The notes below the pieces were generated by a model, which did not search any database, was not told the origin of the DNA, and worked only from the letters and a program-made list of their open reading frames with translations. Shown here piece by piece: positions 1 through 5,043 of a DNA stretch of 5,702 nucleotides. A program made the translations under genes and the position numbers. Positions within the stretch are counted from its first letter, which is position 1. Every line of letters begins with the position of its first letter. The stretch comes from Gemmatimonadota bacterium (lineage in GTDB: Bacteria > Orphanbacterota > Orphanbacteria > Orphanbacterales > Orphanbacteraceae). The stretch spans positions 1 through 5,702 of the forward strand of contig JABDJQ010000144.1 in NCBI GenBank assembly GCA_013002425.1, in the 5' to 3' direction.

Positions 1-740
1 ATCAGCAACTGTGCGAAGACCGCCGCGGAATGGAACAGCGTCTTCGTCTTGATGACGACGATATCGAGCAGACCGTCGCGCCCCCCGGCGTCGGGCGCGA
101 TACCGATGCGGCGCCCCGGGAGCCGTCCGAGATTCACCACGAACAGCGCGCTCCCGCGAATGGAAATCGGCGGGCGGTCGTCGAGTGCAATGCGATAAAG
201 AGAACGCTTTCGGAGCAGCGTTTCTTTGAACGCGGCGATCACGTAGGCCCCGAAGCCGAGCACGTTCTTGACGCTGCGAGGCGACTCCTCGATCACCGAT
301 GCGGCAATTCCCGCGCCGAGCATGAGCACGAAGTACTCGTTCCGATCGGGAAGATGCGCTACGTCGAGCGCGCCGGTTTCGTTCGCCAGAATGAGAGCCG
401 CGAGCCCGGAAGGCTCCATCGGAAGGGCGAGCGCGAGCGCGCTCACGTTGGCCGTACCCGACGGCAGGAAGCCGACGGGGAGCCGGGCGCCGTCTTCGAT
501 CACGGCGCCGACGACTTCACGCAGCGTGCCGTCGCCGCCGACGGCGACGACCGCGTCGAACGGCGCGAGGTCCGTGTCCGACACGACGACCGAGGCGGGC
601 CGTTCCTTCTCCGTCAGCAGCACGACGCTCTCGACGCCGCCCTCGCGCAATGATTCCGCCGCACTCGCGGCGCGTTCTTCGCCCGACGCTTCCCCGGAAA
701 CCGGATTGACGACAAACAGTACTTTGCGAATGCTGCTCAA
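1..740 (-). CDS. YegS/LCB5-type diacylglycerol (lipid) kinase, 3' end cut by window
   Basis: This gene encodes a probable lipid kinase that phosphorylates diacylglycerol or a related lipid with ATP, at the cytoplasmic face of the inner membrane. The visible 246 residues carry the family marks in order: NPVSG at residues 12-16, the nucleotide-binding GGDGT at 68-72, PSGTANV at 93-99, a Gly-Ala-Gly segment with the Lys...Leu-Gly...Ala-Tyr pattern at 142-166, and DGLLDIVVI at 222-230. Family members are usually about 300 residues, so some 50-60 C-terminal residues lie beyond base 1. I chose TTG at 738-740 as the start because it lies 11 bases after GAGGAG (752-757), sits just before the first beta strand, and no ATG or GTG occurs in frame between it and the upstream gene's stop. 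The gap to the propeller gene is 49 bases with no visible promoter, so co-transcription is likely. Exact lipid substrate cannot be told; bacterial sphingosine-kinase-like or undecaprenol-related activity is possible but not indicated. Confidence 0.9.
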   Translation of the reverse strand, partial: MSSIRKVLFVVNPVSGEASGEERAASAAESLREGGVESVVLLTEKERPASVVVSDTDLAPFDAVVAVGGDGTLREVVGAVIEDGARLPVGFLPSGTANVSALALALPMEPSGLAALILANETGALDVAHLPDRNEYFVLMLGAGIAASVIEESPRSVKNVLGFGAYVIAAFKETLLRKRSLYRIALDDRPPISIRGSALFVVNLGRLPGRRIGIAPDAGGRDGLLDIVVIKTKTLFHSAAVFAQLL

Positions 741-751
741 GCCGAACGGCG

Positions 752-757
752 CTCCTC
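752..757 (-). promoter_or_regulatory. Ribosome binding site supporting a TTG start of the lipid kinase
   Basis: The minus strand reads GAGGAG here, 11 bases before the proposed TTG start at 740. The spacing is somewhat long, so initiation may be weak or coupled to translation of the preceding gene. It still decides the start, because no other in-frame ATG or GTG lies close by. Confidence 0.5.
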
Positions 758-789
758 GTTCATGGCCGTTCGCGGGGAACGCGCCTCCG

Positions 790-1065
790 TCAGCGGGTAA
801 ACACCACGCGGCGTGTGATCGTCTCGCTGCCCGCGGTCAGTCGCGCGAAATAGACGCCGCTCGCGATGCCGCCCGGTTCCCATGTCACGTTCCGAATGAT
901 CCCGTCGCCGCGCGAGAGCTGCGTGACTTCCTCCACGCGCCGGCCGCGAATGTCGAAGATCTCGAGCGCGACCGGTCCTTCGTATCGCGCCGCGAACCGG
1001 AAGGTCGCACGCCGGCCGACCGGATTCGGATACGGCGGGTCGAGCATCAGATTCAGGGGCCGCTC
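790..1065 (-). other. C-terminal secretion/sorting domain of the propeller protein (protein domain)
   Basis: The last roughly 90 residues of the propeller protein form a compact Ig-like beta domain. It starts with an Asp-Pro-Pro-Tyr-Pro-Asn-Pro turn (residues 783-789), continues with alternating hydrophobic strands such as EIFDIRGRRV, and closes with Ser-Gly-Val-Tyr-Phe, then Val-Val-Phe and a basic last residue (Arg). This matches the general pattern of T9SS type A tails and FlgD Ig-like domains. None of the T9SS machinery is in this window, so use of that pathway is inference. Confidence 0.8.
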
Positions 1066-3387
1066 GACATTGCCGGTAGCGACGTCGGTAGGAACGGTGG
1101 GGAGATTCGTCTCCCACAGACCGCGGCCGTAGGTGCCCGCAGCGAGTTTCCCGAACGTCGTGCGAATCTCGAGATCGGTCACGACCGCATTCGGAAGGCC
1201 CGTATCATACGGGGTCCAGTTGACGCCGCCGTTCGTGCTCGTCCAGACGCCGACATCCGTTCCTATATACCATGCGTCCGTGTCGTTCGGATCGACGATC
1301 ATCGTGTTTACGGGCTGGAACGGCAGGTCGCCCGTCACGTTCGTCCAGGTCGCGCCCTGATCGTTCGTCATCGCAATTTTAGCCGTCGCGCTGTAGCCGG
1401 AGAAGGTCACGAACGCCGTGTTCACATCGGTCGGATGCGCCGCCACTTTCGTTTCGGCCCCCGTGGCGAAGCCGTACGGCCCGGCCGGCGCCCAGCTGTC
1501 ACCGTCGTCGGTCGAAACCCACGGACCGCTCGCGTTCACGGTCCACACGACATCCGTGCTCGCCTGGCTCGCGTCGATCCAGATCGCGGTCTGATTGCCG
1601 ACCCGGGTCCACTGGTTCATGCGGTTGTTCGTGCGGAAAATCCCGGCGCTCGTCGAAGTGAAGAGCTGCTTCGGATCGTTCATGTCCATCGAAACGGGCG
1701 CGAGCCACGCGCCCGAACCCGTGATCCCGATCATCGCCGGATCCCACGTCTGGCCGCCGTCGAGGCTCTTGACGTGATTTCCGAACTGCCACTCGGCGTA
1801 CACACGATCGGGGTTGTCCGGGTGAATGTTGCAGACGAAGCCGTCGGCGAGCAGATTCGAAACGAACCACTGGTCGGCGGTTTCGTGACCCGGGATACCG
1901 TTGTCCTGCGCGCCGCCGAGCGCGAACTGCGGATCCGACTGCGAGACGCCGATGTCGTAAAACTGATAGCTGCTGATTCCCTCGCGCCGCGAAGACCAGG
2001 TCTGGCCGTCGTTCGTCGAACGCCAGACGCCGCCGTCGTTCCCGACCCAGATGTTCGAGTTCGAGCCCGGCTCGTAGACAGCCACGTGATGATCCCAGTG
2101 CACGTCGGTCTCGTTCCCGAGAATGAAGCCTTCGCCCGTTTTCGCGAACGTCGAACCCGCGTTCGTCGAGCGATAGAGGCTGACGCCTCCCGCGATCACG
2201 ACATCCGGATCGTTCGGGTCGACAGCGAGCGACAGGTTGTACCACCCCTGCGCGTTCGTCATGTTCGGACCCGTGTAGACGTTGTTCCAGGTCGCGCCCG
2301 CGTCGTCGCTTCGATAAATGCCGAGCGTTTCGTGGTTGCTCGAGTTCACGATGTTCGCGTAGATGATATCCGGGTTCGACCTGCTGATGTCGATCTTCGT
2401 CTTGCCGACCGTGTTCGACGCCGGATAACCCGTTCCGAGTTTCGTCCAGGTAACACCGTCGTCGGTCGAGATCTTGATGTTGTTGCCCGAAGCGCTGTAT
2501 CCCTTTGCGACATAGACCGTGAGCGAGTCGGTCGGATGAAACTTCACGTCGTAGTAGTGGCCGCCGAACCCGATCTGGGTCCATGTGTCGCCGTCGTCGG
2601 TCGAGCGGTAGATGCCGTCATTCGCGCCGGCGAAGATCGTGCCGGTCACGGGGTTCGCTTCCATGATGTGAAAACCGTGCCCCTGTGTCAGCGATTTCAC
2701 GAGGCTCGTCGTGTTCCATGTCTGCCCGCCGTCTGTCGATTTCAGAATGCCGACTCCATCGTCGCCGGCACCGGCAGTCGTTCCCTCGCCCGTTCCGATC
2801 AGCACGATGTCGGGGTTACCCGGCAGTACCGCGACGGCGCCGATCGAGAGCGACGGCAGTTCGTCCGTCGATGTCGTCCAGTTCGCGCCGCCGTCCGTCG
2901 ATTTCCAGAGTCCGCCGCTCGCGCTTCCGACATACACGATGTCCGCGTCGGACGGATGAAACGCGAGGCTCAGAATCCGGCCCGACATGTTGGCGGGGCC
3001 GACGAGGAACCAGTTCGCGGTGGAAGTCTTTCCCTGTGCAGCAAGCGCGCGCGCGCGTTCGGTCTTCTCGCGCCATGCGTTCCAGCGCGCCGCCGCGAGC
3101 GACGGGATCTCGTCTTCCATGCGCGGCTCGTAAAACCACTTCGCGCGGTTGTACGGTTTCCAGCCGCTGCTTCGCGTCTCCTTCAGTTCGGGATTCTCGT
3201 CGAAGTAGCGAGCCATGCGGTCCAGCCAATCCCGCGCAAGGTCGACCTGCCGTTCCGGCTGCGGACCGTTCTGCCCGTTCCCGGGAGACTGGGCGGACGC
3301 AGCCGATGGAAAGAACAGGAATGAAGTAAGGACGATGCCGAATACGAATCGGGGGAGCTGGGGGGTCGACTGAAACAGCCGTTTCAT
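790..3387 (-). CDS. Secreted Asp-box (BNR/VPS10-like) beta-propeller protein with T9SS-type A/FlgD-Ig-like C-terminal tail
   Basis: This is an 865-residue exported protein of unknown exact role. A signal peptide covers residues 1-32 (Lys-Arg start, hydrophobic core 13-27, Ala-Ser-Ala before Gln33). A Gly/Gln/Pro-rich linker and a helical region with GWKPYNRAKWFYEPRM at 75-90 follow. Residues about 127-760 form the propeller(s), with Asp-boxes (Ser-Thr-Asp-x-Gly-x-Thr-Trp type) at 163, 217, 262, 307, 360, 407, 457, 541, 625, 674 and 717 and a degenerate one at 586. The number suggests two propellers, as in GH74 xyloglucanases and sortilin folds. The C-terminal domain (about 775-865) has YPNP at 786-789, EIFDIRGRRV at 809-818 and GVYFARL at 844-850, the pattern of FlgD-Ig/T9SS type A sorting tails. 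I therefore infer surface attachment or release, with binding to a glycan or protein or hydrolysis of a glycan as options. The ATG follows GGGAGG by 6 bases. The gene has its own promoter and probably leads the lipid kinase. Confidence 0.93.
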   Translation of the reverse strand: MKRLFQSTPQLPRFVFGIVLTSFLFFPSAASAQSPGNGQNGPQPERQVDLARDWLDRMARYFDENPELKETRSSGWKPYNRAKWFYEPRMEDEIPSLAAARWNAWREKTERARALAAQGKTSTANWFLVGPANMSGRILSLAFHPSDADIVYVGSASGGLWKSTDGGANWTTSTDELPSLSIGAVAVLPGNPDIVLIGTGEGTTAGAGDDGVGILKSTDGGQTWNTTSLVKSLTQGHGFHIMEANPVTGTIFAGANDGIYRSTDDGDTWTQIGFGGHYYDVKFHPTDSLTVYVAKGYSASGNNIKISTDDGVTWTKLGTGYPASNTVGKTKIDISRSNPDIIYANIVNSSNHETLGIYRSDDAGATWNNVYTGPNMTNAQGWYNLSLAVDPNDPDVVIAGGVSLYRSTNAGSTFAKTGEGFILGNETDVHWDHHVAVYEPGSNSNIWVGNDGGVWRSTNDGQTWSSRREGISSYQFYDIGVSQSDPQFALGGAQDNGIPGHETADQWFVSNLLADGFVCNIHPDNPDRVYAEWQFGNHVKSLDGGQTWDPAMIGITGSGAWLAPVSMDMNDPKQLFTSTSAGIFRTNNRMNQWTRVGNQTAIWIDASQASTDVVWTVNASGPWVSTDDGDSWAPAGPYGFATGAETKVAAHPTDVNTAFVTFSGYSATAKIAMTNDQGATWTNVTGDLPFQPVNTMIVDPNDTDAWYIGTDVGVWTSTNGGVNWTPYDTGLPNAVVTDLEIRTTFGKLAAGTYGRGLWETNLPTVPTDVATGNVERPLNLMLDPPYPNPVGRRATFRFAARYEGPVALEIFDIRGRRVEEVTQLSRGDGIIRNVTWEPGGIASGVYFARLTAGSETITRRVVFTR
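1216..2901 (-). repeat. Array of Asp-box coding repeats (propeller blades)
   Basis: Eleven clear Asp-boxes and one degenerate copy recur from residue 163 to residue 724. The spacing is mostly 45-54 residues in the first half and more irregular in the second, with gaps of 84 residues between the boxes at 457 and 541 and 39 between 586 and 625. At DNA level short related words recur; for example GTCGTCGGTCGA on the plus strand occurs near 1504, 2458 and 2593, each encoding the Ser-Thr-Asp-Asp core. The repeats are diverged, so this is an old structural repeat and not a recent tandem duplication. Confidence 0.85.
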
Positions 3388-3393
3388 CTGGTG

Positions 3394-3399
3394 CCTCCC
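3394..3399 (-). promoter_or_regulatory. Strong ribosome binding site of the propeller gene
   Basis: The minus strand reads GGGAGG, 6 bases before the ATG at 3385-3387. This is near-ideal composition and spacing, and it fixes the start directly before a typical signal peptide (Met-Lys-Arg). Confidence 0.85.
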
Positions 3400-3415
3400 G
3401 GCTGAATGTGGAAAG

Positions 3416-3435
3416 GCGCGCTGAGCGAAGCGCGC
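3416..3435 (-). promoter_or_regulatory. GC-rich hairpin in the 5' leader of the propeller gene
   Basis: Two GCGCGC hexamers (3430-3435 and 3416-3421) flank an 8-base loop and can pair as a 6-bp all-GC stem. The hairpin begins about three bases after the predicted transcription start, so it could protect the 5' end of the mRNA. Only a short CTTTCC follows it, so it is a poor candidate for an intrinsic terminator. The stem could also form by chance in GC-rich DNA. Confidence 0.45.
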
Positions 3436-3444
3436 TATGGTTTC

Positions 3445-3474
3445 ATTGTACTATTTTGCGTGGCTGCGTGTCCA
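3445..3474 (-). promoter_or_regulatory. Sigma70-like promoter for the propeller gene (and probably the lipid kinase)
   Basis: On the minus strand a -35 box TGGACA (3469-3474) is followed after 18 bases by a -10 box TACAAT (3445-3450). Each matches five of six consensus bases, and the A/T-rich stretch CAAAATAG just before the -10 box stands out in GC-rich surroundings. Transcription would start near 3438, giving a leader of about 50 bases. The call rests on consensus similarity only; if the organism uses a different primary promoter consensus (as Bacteroidota do), it would need revision. Confidence 0.65.
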
Positions 3475-3524
3475 CCGGGGGCATTTGCGGGCTGATGGAG
3501 CCGTGAAGGGCGGGTTCGCGGCGG

Positions 3525-4280
3525 TCAGGGGGCTACGGACGCGAGATACGCATCCACGACTTCACGCGGATCGCCCTCCGCGCGCACGCTTCCCGCGTCC
3601 ATCCAGATGACGCGGTCGGCGAGACGGATCACGGAATCGAGGTCGTGGCTCACGAATACGAGCGTGCCGCCGCGCGCGCGAAACGAATCGATCCAGTCGA
3701 GGCAGCGTTTCCGGAACGTGGCATCGCCCACGGCAAGGATCTCGTCGAGAAGGGCGACATCCGGATTGACGGCGGTGGATACGGCGAACGCCAGGCGCGA
3801 ACGCATTCCCGAAGAGTAGTACTTGACCGGGGTGTCGATGAAATCACCGAGTTCCGCGAACGCGATGATGCTCTCCAGCCTCGATTCCATCTCTCCCGGC
3901 TTCATGCCGATGACCGCCCCCGAAAGCGATACGTTCTCACGCCCCGAAAGCTCCGGATGGAACCCGGCGCCCAGTTCGATCACAGCCGTCATGCGCCCGT
4001 TCACCCGGACGCTCCCGGCAGTCGGCGAATAGATCCCGGCCATGATACGGAGCGCGGTGCTCTTGCCCGAACCGTTCGACCCGATCAGCGCGACGGACTC
4101 CCCCACGGAAACCGAAACGTTCAGTTGATCGAGATGAAAGCCGGCGTTCGTTTCCTTACGCGGCCTCCCCCGAAGCGTGCGCACGAACCACTCGCGGAGC
4201 GAACCGTCACGATGCTCGTAATAGTAGAAACGTTTCGCGACATCCCGGCACTCGACGGCGATCCGATCAGACGAGTTCAC
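3525..4280 (-). CDS. ABC transporter ATP-binding protein for polysaccharide export (Wzt/KpsT/TagH type, short form)
   Basis: This is the cytoplasmic ATPase that powers export of a lipid-linked or capsule-type glycan through the adjacent permease. In its 251 residues one sees Walker A GSNGSGKST (67-75), the family-specific ELGAGFHPELSGREN block (102-116) where the Q-loop lies, the signature YYSSGMRSRLAFAV (154-167), Walker B ALLDE (176-180), the D-loop AVGDA (183-187) and the switch His212. The YSSGM signature and GAGFHPELSGREN are typical of the O-antigen/teichoic-acid exporter family. The protein ends about 40 residues after the switch His, so the C-terminal carbohydrate-binding domain of long Wzt proteins is absent. 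The start is GTG at 4278-4280, chosen because GGAGGTGATC lies 6 bases upstream when counted from GGAGG. It overlaps the permease gene by 14 bases, so translational coupling is likely. Confidence 0.96.
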   Translation of the reverse strand: MNSSDRIAVECRDVAKRFYYYEHRDGSLREWFVRTLRGRPRKETNAGFHLDQLNVSVSVGESVALIGSNGSGKSTALRIMAGIYSPTAGSVRVNGRMTAVIELGAGFHPELSGRENVSLSGAVIGMKPGEMESRLESIIAFAELGDFIDTPVKYYSSGMRSRLAFAVSTAVNPDVALLDEILAVGDATFRKRCLDWIDSFRARGGTLVFVSHDLDSVIRLADRVIWMDAGSVRAEGDPREVVDAYLASVAP

Positions 4281-5043
4281 TGATCACCTCCCGCCTGCTG
4301 CGAAATACCGCGCCGCCGACCAGAAGCCAGAACACGGCGTGCGCTCCGAGCGCGATCAGGTCCCCGCGCGCCGGCCAGGTTCCGTGATACAGCACGGCCT
4401 GATACGAAGTCAGAAGCGGCGCGAACGGATTCAGGTACCAGAGGTTCCGCCATCCCTCGGGAACGAAACTCACGGGATAGAAGATCGGCGTGAAATAGAA
4501 AAGGCCCGTCAGAATGACGGGAAGCGCGTGCTGCACGTCGCTGAAGAGCACGGAGAGAATGCTGACGGGAAGCGCGATCCCGACACTCAACACGAACTGG
4601 GCCACGAGAAGCACCGGGAGAAGCACGGTCGCGGCCGGAACGCCGCCGTGATGCATGATCAGCAGCGCCGCGGTCACGAGCGTGATTTCCAGCGAGAACT
4701 CGATGAGCCGGGTCATCACGGCCGAAAGGAGAACGATCTCTTTCGGAAACGCGACGTTCCGCGCCATCGGACCGTGCTCCTGCAGCGTGTAGGTCGCTGC
4801 GTACACCGTTGTCGAGATCGTATTCCAGGCGAAATATCCGCTCAAAATGAACGCCCAGTAGCTCTCCATCTGGATCTTGACCACGAGCCGAAAGACCATC
4901 ACGAGAATCGTGACCATCAGCAGAGGATTGATGAACGTCCAGAGAAAGCCGAGCACCGAACGCTTGTACTTGACCTTGAGATCCCGCGCCACGAGGTTCT
5001 GCAGAAAGTACCGGTACTTCCAGATTTCGCGCCAGTCGAGCAT
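4267..5043 (-). CDS. ABC-2 type polysaccharide export permease (Wzm/KpsM/TagG type)
   Basis: This is the inner-membrane permease of the glycan exporter, working as a dimer with the ATPase encoded next. The 258 residues match the usual family length. The amphipathic N-terminus carries the hallmark RDLKVKYKRSVLGFLW (20-35), which leads into the first membrane segment. About six hydrophobic segments can be drawn (roughly 33-53, 63-84, 105-130, 139-163, 173-193 and 229-247). Other family-typical stretches are NVAFPKEIVLLSAV (96-109), FYFTPIFYPVS (182-192) and YLNPFAPLLTSYQ (203-215). The ATG at 5041-5043 abuts the TAG stop of the glycosyltransferase with no spacer. Only a weak SD-like GCGGGGAA precedes it, so translation probably depends on ribosomes finishing the upstream gene. 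Whether the cargo is O-antigen, capsule or another glycan cannot be decided from the sequence. Confidence 0.95.
   Translation of the reverse strand: MLDWREIWKYRYFLQNLVARDLKVKYKRSVLGFLWTFINPLLMVTILVMVFRLVVKIQMESYWAFILSGYFAWNTISTTVYAATYTLQEHGPMARNVAFPKEIVLLSAVMTRLIEFSLEITLVTAALLIMHHGGVPAATVLLPVLLVAQFVLSVGIALPVSILSVLFSDVQHALPVILTGLFYFTPIFYPVSFVPEGWRNLWYLNPFAPLLTSYQAVLYHGTWPARGDLIALGAHAVFWLLVGGAVFRSRREVISELV
4282..4291 (-). promoter_or_regulatory. Extended Shine-Dalgarno for the ATPase, inside the permease coding sequence
   Basis: The minus strand reads GGAGGTGATC, a ten-base uninterrupted match to the usual complement of the 16S rRNA 3' end. The GGAGG core ends 6 bases before the GTG start. It lies in the last codons of the permease gene, so it supports efficient coupled translation and compensates for the non-ATG start. 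Confidence 0.85.

Larger units (their letters stand above)
3388..3524 (-). other. Intergenic region between ABC exporter operon and propeller gene
   Basis: This 137-base gap is the only non-coding stretch longer than 50 bases. On the minus strand it holds a sigma70-like promoter, a GC-rich hairpin close to the predicted transcription start, and the ribosome binding site of the propeller gene. The part next to the ATPase stop (about 3480-3524) contains only a weak 4-bp stem (GGCT/AGCC) with no T-run. Read-through from the exporter operon into the propeller gene is therefore possible. Confidence 0.75.

Noticed and set aside
30..653. A 207-codon plus-strand open frame opposite the lipid kinase.
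   Set aside because: It is in codon-on-codon antisense register to the kinase, ends at the kinase's single TCA codon, and has no recognisable motif.
737..1117. A 126-codon minus-strand frame whose stop overlaps the TTG start of the lipid kinase, resembling start-stop coupling.
   Set aside because: It overlaps the C-terminal domain of the propeller protein out of frame and shows no domain; the TTGA overlap is most likely chance.
1499..2584. A 361-codon minus-strand frame inside the propeller gene.
   Set aside because: It is an out-of-frame shadow of the Asp-box repeats, Arg-rich, without its own domain.
268..3324. A 1018-codon plus-strand open frame opposite the propeller gene.
   Set aside because: For most of its length it is the codon-on-codon antisense of the propeller gene. 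Stops there would need sense codons TTA, CTA or TCA, which GC-rich genes avoid. Its product is rich in Arg, Val and Asp with no recognisable domain, whereas the minus strand has clear motifs throughout.
3480..3524. Possible intrinsic terminator for the exporter operon.
   Set aside because: Only a 4-bp GGCT/AGCC stem with no following T-run is present, too weak to call.
3645..4283. A 212-codon plus-strand open frame opposite the ATPase.
   Set aside because: It has the same antisense register effect, and the ATPase motifs on the minus strand are unambiguous.
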